A DNA stretch of 64,000 nt from Margaritifera margaritifera (Eukaryota > Mollusca > Bivalvia > Unionida > Margaritiferidae). The stretch is taken from the NCBI GenBank assembly GCA_029931535.1, contig JAQPZY010001297.1, forward strand, positions 1,178,001-1,242,000. The letters run 5' to 3'. The position numbers and the translations under genes were made by a program. Of this stretch, positions 33,001 to 43,290 are shown one piece after another (the first letter of the stretch is position 1; each line of letters opens with the position of its first letter). The notes beneath the pieces are model-generated. The model was given only the letters and a program-made list of their open reading frames with translations, was not told the origin of the DNA and searched no databases.

Positions 33001-35697
33001 ATTTGATTCTAGGTAGATGTGATTTCTCCTGTCCTGTTAGATGTGTCTGAGTTATTTACAGTTGTGTGTTTCAGTCTTTTTTTAGTGTTGTATAAATATT
33101 CTTTGTTTTTTTACAACACAAAAGAAACAATAACTTCCTTCTGCAAGGGAATGGGTGTAATTTTGTTTCCAGGTTGTAAGTGTTTCTGATTTTTGACAGG
33201 TTCATGAAACTTGCATGGTGTCTTTGATATGATGAACCTTTTTCTGACCCACTTGAAATTGATCACTATAATTAATATTCATGCTTGACCACTACAAATA
33301 TAAATTTTCTCACAATAGCAGATCTTTTGCACTATTTATAGTTTGACCTATCTTTGTAACCAAGGGTCGCTTATCCATGTCGTTCCACATCTATCCTTGG
33401 CATATGTAGCTACCTGAAACTGATTTGAACAAGTGTCTTCATACAGATGCACAAGTTATTGTCAGTAAAAAGCTAAATAAATTGACCAGCAAGAGATCCC
33501 ATTACACATGTTATGCATTCAGTATGACTACTTCCATTATGTCCATATTCCATAACTTGATAGAAAAACTTGTTATGCAAATGGTTTAAAATTGAGAATC
33601 TGACATCACTATTGTCATAGCTAAATAGAATGAGCAATCTGATTTGATCAGTTTCTTTCCACTGCATCCAAACAGGGAGGAATGGTAAATAATGTTTACG
33701 AAAGCTACAAATGCCAAAGGAATGTTTTTTTGCAATAATGCCTTTAGTTTTAGACGACTTACCTTAACTGAAGTTTGTGGAGGACTTGCACTAGAGCTAA
33801 GGAAGAGGCCTGTTGATTCTGGGGTCAAAAGTTAATAGGTCAAGGTTATTGTAACTCAAAGAAAAATGGGTTTTGCACAAAAACTTCAGTGTTAGAGCAG
33901 GGTCCTGAACCAAACATTGTGGATGGCTTGTAGCAAAACCTGCAAATTTTGGGGACTAAAGATCAAAGGTCACATTCATGGTAAGTCAAATAAGAAAATA
34001 ATTGTTTCAGCGTAGCGCTTTTAGTTAGCACTTAAACAATTTTTTTAACTCCACTGCTTTTGGTACAGAATATAGGCACATACTGAAACTTGCTTCTTGA
34101 GAGATATACAACAGTCATTGCTTATTGACATAGGATAGTTCTCATATACAACTGAGAGATATACAACAGTTATTGCTTTGCTTATTGACATAGGACAGTT
34201 CTCATGTACGACTGAGAGATATACAACAGTTATTGCTGGATCAACAGAATCTGCTATGCTTTACAGTGTTTTTGTCTTTATTTTCATGTTGTATTAATGA
34301 TGCAGATATATTATGAACAGGCAAGTAATGTTTAAGGTATTCTTACTTCAAAATAGGATGTTTGACTTTTGAGTAATAGCATAGAGAATACTTTATTGTT
34401 AAGTAGAAAAGACAAAGAAAAGCCCTGGTAAACCATAGTTTAAAATGTTGTTGTGCATTGGGTAATTTGAATAAAATGTTAAAAAGTTACTTACTGCATC
34501 CCTGGCAAAGATTTAATGAAGAATTTCTGCTCTAAGATTCCTATTGAAGCATTTATATTTTTCTGATATATAATTCTAATGTATTTTTAAAAAAATGCTT
34601 GAAAGGATATTGACATATCTTTATACTTTTCATTTCAGGATACGGAACACAGTGATGTATTTTTGAAGACACTTGCACTGACTTCCTTTCCCTTGCTGTA
34701 TTTCTTTACTTTCCTTTATTACACAGACTCTGGTTCCACTTTCTTTGTGCTGATTATGTATCTTTTTTGTCTGCATAACAACCAAACTATGGCAGCCATG
34801 ATGGGAGCATTGGCTATTCTATTCAGGCAGACAAACATAGTTTGGGTTGTATTCATTGCTGGAACTGTAGTGAGCAGACGACTTTTGGAAGAGTTGAAAC
34901 TGGAAAAAAAGGATCTGAGAGAGGAACAGACATCAGATCAGGAAATTCTTAAAGTTACCTTCAATCTTCTGTTTAGCAGAACCAGGCAAGGACAAAGGAG
35001 ATTCATCAGACTATTATGGGATGTTGTAAAGGGTACATGGATGTATATGATAATTGGAACTGGTTTCATAGTTTTTCTTTACATTAATGAAGGCATTGTT
35101 GTCGGGGATAGATCACATCATAAGCCCTGCTTTCATTTTCCACAGATGTTTTATTTTATGTCTTTTACAAACTTTTTTGCTTTCTTTCATTTGATTTCAC
35201 CTGAGAAATTATTTGATTGGTTAAAATTTTGCCTGAAAAAAAAACTTTTGATCCTTAGTTTTTTTGGTGTAAGCTTTGTATTGATTGATAATTTCACATA
35301 TGTGCATGAATATGTTTTGTCAGATAATAGACACTACACGTTTTATGTTTGGCATAAAATTTACAAACGACATCCATATGTTAAATACATTCTTATCCCA
35401 GTGTATTACTATTTTGCATACAACATTGTAATGAGTTTGAAACACAAAGATATTTTCTGGCGGATGCTTTTCTTCTTATGTACTTCACTGACTATTGTTC
35501 CACAGAAGATTCTTGAATTTCGTTACTTTATCATTCCATATCTGATTTTTAGACTGAACATGAAATCTGAGTTCAGAGCAGGGCTGATACTAGAACTGCT
35601 CCTGTACACATCAGTGAATGTTGTTACTGTGTACCTTTTTTCCCAGAAACCATTCATTTGGAGTAACTCTGATCAGCTGCAAAGATTTATGTGGTAG
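20946..35697 (+). CDS. ALG10: ALG10, dolichyl-P-Glc:Glc2Man9GlcNAc2-PP-dolichol alpha-1,2-glucosyltransferase (3 exons)
   Basis: Adds the third, terminal glucose to the lipid-linked N-glycan precursor in the ER membrane. Coding exons are 20,946-21,092, 32,618-32,806 and 34,639-35,697, all joined in phase 0, giving 464 residues, close to the usual length (about 470). The family signature YMDEVFHIPQAQ is in exon 1, WDPMITTLPGLY in exon 2, FRQTNIVWVVF, NRHYTFYVW, VPQKILEFRYF and a C-terminal QRFMW in exon 3. It is polytopic with many hydrophobic segments. Both introns have GT...AG ends (GTAAGT, GTAAGA; TTTTGCAG, TTTCAG). The frame is intact, so it looks functional. Confidence 0.95.
21704..22102 (-). 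mobile_element. hAT transposase C-terminal fragment in ALG10 intron 1
   Basis: A 132-aa minus-strand ORF. The segment VLLVSPITSVACEQGFLSHN followed by RIKTKGSGHLKQETIMKI matches the hAT C-terminal dimerisation domain (P.TS...ER.FS...IKT..RS.L). The catalytic N-terminal part is absent. A decayed fragment, antisense to the host gene. Confidence 0.65.
22177..23340. repeat. Satellite: about 30 copies of a 37-38-bp unit
   Basis: Tandem units of 'GGCATAGTACCTACGAGTAC' continuing 'TATTATATCAGCAACGGG'. Each unit contains AGTAC-N6-GTACT, a short inverted repeat. Variants (TATGAGTAC, CAACAGGGGG) are interspersed. It lies within ALG10 intron 1. Confidence 0.95.
23520..23648. repeat. Two direct copies of ~62 bp
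   Basis: 'CACAACATAGCAGGTATCAC' through 'AAAATGCATGGACAGGAATC' is present twice back to back with almost no differences, so this is a recent duplication. Confidence 0.9.
23650..26150. other. GC-richer unrecognised segment in ALG10 intron 1
   Basis: Base composition is visibly less AT-rich than the flanks (runs such as CAGCTGCACAGGCAGAGCCTGG). Several short ORFs exist on both strands (23,794-24,120 +; 23,885-24,241 -; 25,466-25,684 +) but no known domain. Probably a degenerate unclassified mobile element. Confidence 0.35.
26150..27230 (+). mobile_element. LINE (Jockey-like, with RNase H) 3' coding fragment
   Basis: Frames contain NPAYDVVFRPKYQTLY, an RNase H-like block near 26,510-26,570 (YTGSSKDGDKVGAAI), an IGINCNEGEDKSAKAA block near 26,850, and YTHLT-like and IL.FLR tails near 27,030-27,200. 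The order matches the reverse transcriptase-RNase H-C-terminal zinc region of RNase H-bearing LINEs. Many stops and frameshifts; 5'-truncated and dead. Confidence 0.7.
27333..27700. repeat. LINE 3'-end tandem duplication, two ~185-bp copies
   Basis: 'TTCCTAAAGTGTTTTT...GCAATTCT..GTATTTACATT' through 'CATCTCTCTG...CATAAACATTTTTGTTT' occurs at about 27,335-27,515 and 27,522-27,692 with moderate divergence. Probably the 3' UTR of the preceding LINE. Confidence 0.75.
27997..28046. repeat. Hairpin/inverted repeat AAGTCTTGGGACA...TGTCCCAAGACTT
   Basis: Thirteen-base arms (27,997-28,009 and 28,034-28,046) flank a T-rich loop. A further half copy (GTGTCCCAAAACTTGTAGACAC) lies at 28,075-28,097, and ACCGT-AATC-ACGGT abuts on the left. 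Looks like a small MITE-like or snapback repeat. Confidence 0.6.
28477..29010. repeat. Minisatellite, 11 copies of ~48-52 bp
   Basis: Units of 'AGTCAGATGTTCAGATTCCT' followed by 'AAGCCCAACTTGCCTGGACAACTAAATAT', with length variation from loss of the ACTAA portion. Confidence 0.9.
29047..29232. repeat. Three tandem copies of 61 bp
   Basis: 'TTGAAATAAGAACCAAATAT' through 'CATGCAACCTGCATGCCTGG' repeated at 29,047, 29,108 and 29,169, nearly identical. Antisense ORFs here are repeat artefacts. Confidence 0.92.
29620..29975. repeat. Three degenerate ~125-bp direct repeats
   Basis: Each copy has 'ATGGCC.CC.TTACT.AAA..', 'ACTTTAAA..ACTT.TTCT', 'GAATTTGACA.AAAG' and 'GGCATTCAGA.TT.ATA'. Divergence is high, so this is an old tandem duplication. 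Confidence 0.6.
30005..30370 (-). repeat. Two tRNA-derived SINE copies
   Basis: On the minus strand each copy has an A-box-like TCTAGTGGTATG and a B box (GGTTCGATTCC at about 30,010; GGTTCAATTCC at about 30,250), followed by a shared tail. Copies are about 30,008-30,135 and 30,240-30,367, spaced about 230 bp. A perfect B box with a weak A box indicates SINEs, not tRNA genes. Confidence 0.6.
30371..31765. other. ALG10 intron 1, no supported gene
   Basis: AT-rich with a two-copy 37-bp repeat (AAGCCAATAAGCTAATGTAG / AAGCCAATGAGCTGATGTAG near 30,413-30,480) and a two-copy ~44-bp CATTCATTCGGAACATTCGT unit near 31,100-31,165. A 146-codon + ORF at 30,797-31,237 spans the latter and has no recognisable domain. 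Confidence 0.4.
31766..31920. repeat. Minisatellite of 23-bp units, about 7 copies
   Basis: 'ATTATTGGATGTAGCATCTAGAC' repeated, two units internally shortened. Confidence 0.92.
32473..32513. repeat. Poly-C / poly-G inverted repeat
   Basis: A C-run of more than 10 and a G-run of more than 10 separated by TTGCAGTT form a perfect G:C hairpin, 100 bp before ALG10 exon 2. Confidence 0.85.
32618..32806 (+). CDS. ALG10: ALG10 exon 2
   Basis: 63 codons, phase 0 at both ends, beginning WDPMITTLPGLYMLSVGVLA. Acceptor TTTTTTTTTTGCAG; donor GTAAGA. Encodes the second conserved block and a membrane segment. Confidence 0.93.
32807..34638. other. ALG10 intron 2
   Basis: Contains a divergent tRNA-derived SINE candidate on + (about 32,930-33,070: TTAGTATAATG A-box-like, GGGATTTGATTCT B-box-like) and three ~60-bp direct repeats (GAGAGATATACAACAGTTATTGCT at about 34,098, 34,153, 34,216). 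No gene seen. Confidence 0.5.
34639..35697 (+). CDS. ALG10: ALG10 exon 3 (most of the protein)
   Basis: 352 codons and a TAG stop after QRFMW. Carries FRQTNIVWVVF, GDRSHHKPCFHFPQMFYF, DNRHYTFYVWHKIYKRH and VPQKILEFRYFIIPYLIFRL, all conserved across ALG10. No break in frame. Confidence 0.95.
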   Translation, partial: DTEHSDVFLKTLALTSFPLLYFFTFLYYTDSGSTFFVLIMYLFCLHNNQTMAAMMGALAILFRQTNIVWVVFIAGTVVSRRLLEELKLEKKDLREEQTSDQEILKVTFNLLFSRTRQGQRRFIRLLWDVVKGTWMYMIIGTGFIVFLYINEGIVVGDRSHHKPCFHFPQMFYFMSFTNFFAFFHLISPEKLFDWLKFCLKKKLLILSFFGVSFVLIDNFTYVHEYVLSDNRHYTFYVWHKIYKRHPYVKYILIPVYYYFAYNIVMSLKHKDIFWRMLFFLCTSLTIVPQKILEFRYFIIPYLIFRLNMKSEFRAGLILELLLYTSVNVVTVYLFSQKPFIWSNSDQLQRFMW

Positions 35698-35952
35698 TCT
35701 TCAAATGGCTTTGAAAACAATGAGGGGCAGATTTTTACTTGTGTGCGAACAATACTTTTGTTTCACAGTATGAAATTATGACATTGTCACTTGGATTTTA
35801 TCACATACTAGATACTTTGTAATTTTTCATATACTATTTATTAAGTACTTTTTCTGGTGTTCAAATAATTAGAAGTAAAAAATAATTACATAATTTATGT
35901 AATTTGCTTAAGCACATACAAGTTGCAAATTTTTAATCGGAAAAAACAAACC

Positions 35953-36232
35953 AATACTAAGAGAACATGATGTCCACATGACAGTACTAAGAGAACATGA
36001 TGTCCACATGACAGTACTAAGAGAACATGATGTCCACATGACAGTACTAAGAGAACATGATGTCCACATGACAGTACTAAGAGAACATGATGTTCACATA
36101 CAGATTACTAAGAGAACATGATGTTCACATACAGATTACTAAGAGAACATGATGTTCACATGACAGACAATACTAAGAGAACATGATGTTCACATGACAG
36201 ACAATACTAAGAGAACATGATGTTCACATGCA
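35953..36232. repeat. Minisatellite, 9 copies of ~30 bp
   Basis: 'AGTACTAAGAGAACATGATGTCCACATGAC', changing to GTTCACAT(A/G) variants in the last units. Lies about 260 bp past the ALG10 stop. Confidence 0.93.
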
Positions 36233-38060
36233 GATTTCTTATATATAATTTATTTTGTGCGCACAGTGGAGTCACTTAAAAATCATGTTACAGAAACACT
36301 TTTAATTGGTTCAGATATTTTCTTGCCTCATAAATATAATTTCTCTTCAGTCAATTCCTCTTACTATTTGATTGTTACAAAATTTAACGATTTCAAAGAT
36401 GCAGGCCACTTTTGGGATTAGTTTCACAAATTTTCTTGTAAAACTAGAATTTTGTTGTTTTGAGCAAGGGTGGCTGCTTACTAGAGATTGTATGGCTTTG
36501 TTTTTGTTACCTCGCATAATGTTTTGTAGACTATAATTCTGAAACTTCATTGACATCAACTGCAGGTCTCTTGAACTGAATTGTTAAGATCCTTTAAAAT
36601 TCAATGTATAAAGGTTCTGCTGTATTTGTTAACACAGCTCCAGGAAGTTGTTTTTTTTTAGGTATGGAACCAGATAACTAAAGTATAGAGTTACCACCTA
36701 TTGTAACTTCATCTAGCAATAAAGTGAAATCACAGTGTGTTACATTTTTCTCACAACATAATTTCTTCGTGTATTTGAAAGTTTTTTCAAACAAATAACA
36801 ATTTAATATAGGCTCGATACTTTATACTTTGAAACATGAACTAAAGTAGAAAATGTGATGTGAAGTAACAAAAGATGTCAAGAAAATGTTTCTTGAATAG
36901 TGTTGGCATGAGGATTCGAGGCGTCCAGGGGCAATGTTCTTTTTTGGTGTCCCAACTTTGATACAGAGAACAGTTTTAATGTCAGATGCCAACCTCCCTC
37001 CTCCCCTCCTAAATATAAGTTTTATGAAGAATTGCTCCTATTACACTAAGGTGAAGGTGAAATACTATGAAAATTTCAGCTGAAAGAAAAAAAGCTCAGG
37101 CAGTGCCCCCTTTGCCTAATGCCAGGGGGCAATTGCCCCTTTCCAACCTCCCTCGTGCCGCCACTGTTCTTGAATCATATGAATATGTCTTCAAGGTCCC
37201 TGCATCCTTTTTATTTCTTCATATATCAAATGTTTGAATCCCAAAAATAAAATTTTACTCACCTGCATTGTCATGTCTTGATATAAAACCATTCTTGACA
37301 TTGGCCCCAGCTCGTCATGTTTGCATAAATACATACGGTAAAACATTGACAAACATCAATCACTTGAATGTTAACAATCACTTTGCCCAGGTTTCTCTTC
37401 CCAGTGTCCCACACAGAGACTTAAAACTGCCAAAAACTTGAACAAAATATTAGGTCCTTCAGCACTTTGAATTTTTAAAGTTCCTCTTTGTGTGTGTGTG
37501 TGTGTGTGTGGTGTGTACTGATTATGTTTTTGTAATCTGATTTTTTTTCCTCAATGTTTAACTCTTTTTCTGTAGATTTTCCCAGTTGGTCTGACTTGTA
37601 AATAGTTATGGATTTCTCTCAGCTTCTGTTGTTAATGTGCTTGTTTTGTTTTTAGTGCACCTGGCCAAAGACCAAGTGTACTCATGGTATGGACATGTGT
37701 GTGTCATGCGTTATCCATACATCTGTCAACACTTGTTTGTGAACACTATAGGGGCTTCATTTCTGATCAGATTTCAGTTAGACATTGTTTGTAAGCTTAC
37801 AGCATCAAGACCACAAATGAGTTCAGTTATGAGTGATATTCACACATATTAATAAGGTGATCTTGCATCCTAACGACTGAGCTTGTGTACACTCTAGAGG
37901 CCATATTTCTTATCAGATTTTGTATTTAAGCATACATTATCAAGACCTTGGATAACTTTGATCATGAGCAACATCCACACATATTAATTAGGTGATTTTG
38001 AATCCAAATTGGCTGAGCTTGAGAACTCATTGTAGAGTGATATTTCTGATCTGATTGTGA
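36233..38060. other. Downstream of ALG10, no supported gene
   Basis: Holds an AATAAA near 36,718 (possible ALG10 polyadenylation signal, unproven), a GGGGCAATTGCCCC palindrome at 37,126-37,139 in a C/G-rich repeat-like stretch, a (GT)n run at 37,490-37,510, and three degenerate ~120-bp direct repeats over 37,670-38,060 (CACACATATTAAT(A/T)AGGTGAT blocks). Confidence 0.5.
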
Positions 38061-38069
38061 TTAGATTTG

Positions 38070-38430
38070 CTACCATATCTCACTATTTATTCTCAACTCT
38101 GCTGGTTGCAAATATTGCCTAATGTTGGATAAATCATTTGCTGTTCCCCCAGCGGATTGCAAGGCTGGTATTACATCTCTGTTTGAACAAGTCATGAACT
38201 TATAAAATCTTATTTCTGTCTTTTGTACCTCAGAGATTTTGCTAACTCTTTCATTGCTACTCCATTTAATAATAGTTAAATTATTGTCAACCTGTTCCCT
38301 CCAAATATTGACATCTTTCAAATTATTCTCTCAAAATATGTTTAGTATCTGGTTATCAACTCTCCGCAATACAAATCTTTTATTTGCTGCATCAGTTAAT
38401 TTGTCAGGGTCACATACACTGACGTAACGG
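38070..38430 (-). pseudogene. Unrecognised ORF after the penton-like gene
   Basis: Minus-strand frame 38,321-38,070 (NIWREQVDNNLTIIKWSSNE, ending QPAELRINSEIW), open further upstream except one stop. Sits where Polintons carry further virion genes; no family assigned. Confidence 0.3.
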
Positions 38431-38459
38431 TCAGTCACTGTTAAATCGTTTGACCTAGT

Positions 38460-39260
38460 GGTGTATCTTTTTCATTGGACTTAATGGTTAAAGGTTCAAT
38501 TGGACCTTGAAGTGATGATTTTCCAAATATTGAATTTGCTTTAACGTGGAAAATATATGATACAGGCATGTTGTGAAAATCTATCACCTTGCTATCTTTA
38601 TCTCTGAACATGATGCTCAGTCTGCTAATGGTACCCCTTTGTAATTGTTATAGCCATTAACACTGTACAAAACAAAGTCACCATGAAATGCAGTTTTTAA
38701 TGGCAAAGACTCAAGTAGACACAAATAGCAGCCATTTGAGTAGTTTTTTGTGTTGTTGATTTGTTCCAGGGAAATGCACCGATTTTTGGGTTTCAAGAAC
38801 CCGCAAACTGCATATGACTTTGTTGATTCCTCAATAGTAACATACCTATTGAATCCCAACAATTCAGCATTTTAATGGATATGCAATGCTTTGTAATTAA
38901 TATTAGAAGTGACTGTAACTTTGGGTTGTGTTTCAAATATTAAATATCAATACTTTTATCATTGTCACAATTTGCAGTCATTCCATCTTGTACCATTTTT
39001 ATGTTCATATGAAAGTTGTAGTAGCCATCAGGAATTAAGAACACCATTGTTTCATTCTTGTCATTTGTGTAAGCGAATGTGTGGTTTACTGTGTCTTTAG
39101 AGTCATTGTAGTACCCAGCTACAAAATCATTTCTCTTCAATGAAATAGATAGATTCCTATTTCTATTATTGATTGGGTTGGTGTAACATATCTCTTTGTC
39201 AGGGAGTGACTCAGTAATAAGTAGCTCTCTTGATTTGACCTGTCCATTTATATAGCGGTG
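38460..39260 (-). pseudogene. Penton-like minor capsid protein, second lineage
   Basis: Pieces in three frames keep the expected order: a strand-rich start near 39,170, VFLIPDGYYNFHMNIKMVQD (39,000-39,060), LLGFNRYVTI... (38,850), a segment ending FVLYSVNGYNNYKGVP (38,640) and KDSKVIDFHNMPVSYIFHVK (38,550). 'IP.G.Y....IN...Q..M', 'LLGF' and a final 'iDf......i.H' are penton hallmarks in cnidarian-type Polintons. Multiple frameshifts. Confidence 0.5.
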
Positions 39261-39754
39261 TTTCTTTTCAATTTCTTCCCTTTTTTTTTTCCTGATTGAG
39301 TTTTATATGTTTTTGTACTTGCTGAACTGGTTAACTATAAATATGAACACCTCATCTTTGATCTTATTATCACTGATCAGTACTGTTCAGTTTATTGATG
39401 GCTGATGTTACTGTTTCATCATGTTGTAAACCTTGTTGCAAATTAATTTTTCTTTACAAACCTTTGAAACAGTTCCAGTGGCTGCTTGTGCTAAATCCCG
39501 TGAGTGTTAGTTTGACAACTATACCAGTAGCTTCTCCAGATGCACACAATCCAGCTTTTGAAATACATACACAAAAATTGTTTCCATACTTGCCTCTAAC
39601 CATTTCAAAGCTTTGTATATAATTTGTATTTTTCTCACTAATTTATAGTGTTCAATGTCCTTGACCAAATCATTTTTTATCTGTATAACTTTTCAAAGTT
39701 AATGTGTTGCTGCTTTGCTCATCTTATACACTATTTTTACCTAATGACTAAACC

Positions 39755-39758
<4 letters not shown>

Positions 39759-39820
<62 letters not shown>
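39759..39820. repeat. (TA)n microsatellite, ~62 bp
   Basis: Uninterrupted TA dinucleotides. The + strand ORF across it is an artefact. Confidence 0.98.
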
Positions 39821-39823
<3 letters not shown>

Positions 39824-39834
39824 ATATACTGTGT

Positions 39835-40390
39835 AACAATTTTGACAGGTAAAAGTCCATTGGCTATCAAATAGTCTATTGTGAACTGGCTTAATGAAAC
39901 TGGACTGATCAGCTTTACTTCTTAGTCAATGTCCTTGATTGATGGTGGACCAAATGTAAAATTCAGTAGCTTCTTTAAAAGCATACTGTATGTGGCACAT
40001 GTAAGTAACATTGATGGTGTTGTTGATTTTTCCAGACATGTTGTTATTTATGTAGTAAAAAGGTTATCAATCAGCATGCAGTCTTTAAGTCTGCTAGCAT
40101 GATTTTGCAGTCCTATTTACGGTGTTAACAATTTCATCAGGTAAAAGTCCACTCCGTATCAGATTGTTGGTTGCAAACTGACTGATTGAAAATGGAATAA
40201 TTAGCTTTGCAATTTTTTCAATGTCCATTGTTAGTGGTCAACCAATAACAAACCTCAATACCTTCTTTATAAGCATGCTGTATGCAGCTGTGAGAACAGA
40301 TTTGAGTGTTGCCTGCTATACTGTTGATAATGTTTTTTGCTTTGCTGGACATGTTGCTGTTTATTGAGCATAAATGTTAGCCCACTGGAA
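39835..40390. repeat. Two divergent ~250-bp direct repeats with coding-like similarity on minus
   Basis: Copies at about 39,843-40,010 and 40,135-40,305 share 'TCAGGTAAAAGTCCA' and 'AGTAGCTTCTTTA(A/T)AAGCAT.CTGTATG'. On the minus strand both can read YSML.KK.L.F...., then a KLI.P.S.SQF block and LI..GLLP. Similarity seems stronger at the amino-acid level. No family known. Confidence 0.45.
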
Positions 40391-40407
40391 ACAGACTTAA
40401 AGTCATG

Positions 40408-40671
40408 TTAAAGCATTGCTGGTAATGGATTGGAGGAAGTACAGGTTTTATCTTGTTGTTGTACTTTGATTGATTTGTCATTGTTATCTTCAACATATTC
40501 ACCACAGTGTAGTGAAGTGTTGAAGAAACTTGACACTTTAACCAAAATGAACAAGATTCCTAAAGTACCTATACCACCACCTATGAAATATATCATGTAG
40601 ATTGAGCTTGTTTGACTTATGTTGCATAGTGTGATTTGACCTGGTGTCATATCATCTTGCTCCTTCTTCAA
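40408..40671 (-). CDS. Small single-span membrane-type ORF
   Basis: An 87-codon ORF with one hydrophobic segment (YMIYFIGGGIGTLGILFILV) and a polar C-terminus. Lies between the duplicated coding-like repeat and the HNH relic. Unknown; may be part of remnant C. Confidence 0.3.
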   Translation of the reverse strand: MKKEQDDMTPGQITLCNISQTSSIYMIYFIGGGIGTLGILFILVKVSSFFNTSLHCGEYVEDNNDKSIKVQQQDKTCTSSNPLPAML

Positions 40672-40931
40672 CAGTTTAATGTCTGTGTATGTTTCCCAAG
40701 TTCCACTCTACACGGATCTTTTGGCCTTTGTGAAATACCTTCTCAGGCATTGTTTTGGCCTTGATTTCATGTTGCTTTTTGTCTTTCTTGCCTTCTGTTT
40801 AGTTGACAATGAAACTTCTAAGTTTACTGAGCACTAGTTCAACATGTAAACAAGTGTAATTGCAAGATAACTTTACAATATTACAATATATAGTGAAAAA
40901 TGATTTGAAATTTAGCTGGGTGAATAAAGAA

Positions 40932-41480
40932 ATGGATTACAAGACATGTCTAGTGTGTGGTGAATTGAAAGACATAGTTGAGTTTGGCAAACACAGTTAG
41001 TGTAAACCCTGTCACAAAGCATATGGCAGGAAAAGGTATGAAGAAGACAAAGAGTACAAGAAAGTGCTCACAAATTTGTACAGAGAAAATAAAGCATACA
41101 GGATTGAATACATGAGAAAATACCTAAAACAAATGTACCATAATGATGAAAATTTCAGATTAAAGCAAATGACAAGAAGGATAATTTTGTCAGCATTAAG
41201 AGACAACATCAAGTCTGACATGACATTAAAAATGCTAGATGTACCATCAATACATTTCTACAAAGGATGGCTAAGCTTCACGTGAAGGTGTATCTGACAA
41301 AAGCCTTCATATTGATCACATTCCTATTGCTTTGTCTGATCTGTTTGATCCTGATGAAGAGAGAAAATGTTTTCATTGGTCTAACACGCTTTACTTGAGA
41401 GGCAGTGAAAACATTTAAAAAATGTAAAAATGTGATCAGTTGAAAAGATTGAAGAGGACAACAATACAGTTGAGTCATTT
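40932..41480 (+). pseudogene. HNH-nuclease-like protein, broken
   Basis: ATG 40,932 opens CLVCGELKDIVEFGKHS, an in-frame TAG (40,998), then CKPCHKAYGRKRYEED: a C-x2-C...C-x2-C zinc pair as in phage and giant-virus HNH proteins. A charged helical middle follows to 41,285. After a frameshift the next frame gives LHIDHIPIALSDLFDPDEER and HWSNTLYLRGSENI, matching the HNH catalytic H...N...N pattern (DH.P, HW.N). Dead copy. Confidence 0.55.
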
Positions 41481-43290
41481 AAGGTTGCCAGATTCATCAT
41501 TTAAGAGATTTTTGACAGTAATGTTTAATCTATTTTCCATGTACAACTTCATTGAATAGTAAACAGCTAATCCTGCAATGGTAACAATTGTAAGTGAGCT
41601 TAAAGGTACAACTGTATCAACAACAAAACAACCATTACACATTTTATGTCAATTTTTTTCAACATCTTTTTACCCATTGCAATCTGTTGCCTTGTTCAAG
41701 TCTATACGTTTAAGCATTAGCAGACTAGCATTCAAGGCAGATGGAGGCAAGCCTAGCTTAAATAATAAAAATCCATTGAAATATCTGATTCTGTTGGATG
41801 TCATGGAGTCATCTTTAAGCTCATGTTGCAAGCTCTACAAATTGACAATAGGCAGGATTTAGCTGATCAACGATGTCTGAGAGTAAATCACAACATCTGA
41901 GAATGATTTTGAGATCTTTGCAGCCCTGGCATTGACAAATACTTAATACATTTTTTTAACTTGTTTCTAGTGCTTGTTTTCTTAAAAAGAATTTCAGTCA
42001 AGTTTTTACCGGTTATCTCTTAATATGTCCCATTTACTATTGTTTTGTACACAGTTTCTGTGACCCTTTACGAATTCTCATAAATAATTTCAAAATAATC
42101 AGTTCCTCTGCAAACTATTTATTGGCTCAGTCTTTTTGCATGGATTTGATATGAAGACAAAATCCAGATGGTATATGTTTTGGAAATGGAACTAACTAAT
42201 GATGGTAGTTGTTTCTTTTGGCATGATTTCTACTGAGTTCTCTACCTGGTTGCACAAGTTTTGGTGTGAGTTGAGGGTCAAGTTTTGTATATAAGAAAAA
42301 GAAAAATTGTAGGAAACAAGTTTGCTATATAATACCAATAAAAGTATCTTATGAAACACATACATTTAATCATTTGTTTTATTAAGCTTAAAATGAATTA
42401 ATTGTGATTTAAATAGCGAGTTGTAGTAAAGACAATTAGAGTTACCGTTCTTAGTGTAACAACACTGATGCCACTCTGCATTCAGCGTTTATCACTGCTT
42501 ATTGCAACCAGTAATAATGTCTCTTAATGTGCACTTACTTTCAGGACATAAGTTGTAAATAGAAGACTACAATTTTACATACTTTATAACCTTGGCACTC
42601 ATTTTGTCCTTTTCTACTCATTTGTTTATTTATTTATTTACGGGGCAAAACTTTTTTCAAAGTTCTAGGTTTAAAATTTGTTAATTATGATCAAGTTTGC
42701 ACAAAGGCGAGTGTGGAATGATATTAGCACAAGCAAGGTCCGAAGTCCAATATTGTGTACATTTCTTTATTAGAAAGAAATTCTATCACAACCAAATGTA
42801 AAAATGGCAACATTACTATGCATTGTATTATACTGACCTAGTGACCCACTAAAATCATCGCCTAAGTTTACGGAGCAAAATGTGCAAAAAAGAATGTTAA
42901 CACTCTAATTTTGTTCCAGTAAATACAACTGTGAAAATTGATTGGTAAACTTTCAGCTCAAAAATCAAATATAAGGAGTGGAAACACTATATAAACTCTC
43001 TATCTCTCTTTCTCTCTCTCAAACTTGAATAAATCTCATTCATCGAAAACTTTATATTGCCTATTTTGACTCTCCTAATTCCGCTGATGACATTGATAGG
43101 AACCTTGCAAGGTAATCTTTTACATTTTCCTTGTTTGAATATTGCAAAAAAAAGCTGAAAGATGGTGACTGGAAATTGGCATAGCCTCAATACCAATTGA
43201 GATGCAGAGCTAAAGTTTATAACACAAATAGGACCTTGATTTTTCTACAACTTTAATTTGATATATGACCAGTTTTTATCCACTCCTTAT
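41481..43290. other. No supported gene
   Basis: AT-rich. One 94-codon + ORF (41,578-41,862) directly follows the HNH relic but shows no domain. (TTTA)n near 42,625 and (CT)n near 43,000-43,020. Confidence 0.45.

Larger units (their letters stand above)
38070..41480. mobile_element. Remnant C: decayed Polinton of a second lineage
   Basis: A penton-like pseudogene on minus (38.46-39.26 kb), a possible further gene on minus (38.07-38.43 kb), a small membrane ORF (40,408-40,671) and an HNH-nuclease-like pseudogene on + (40.9-41.5 kb). The penton resembles that of element D more than element A. No termini identified. Confidence 0.45.

Noticed and set aside
39648..39836. + strand ORF with long Ile-Tyr run
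   Set aside because: Translation of a (TA)n microsatellite.
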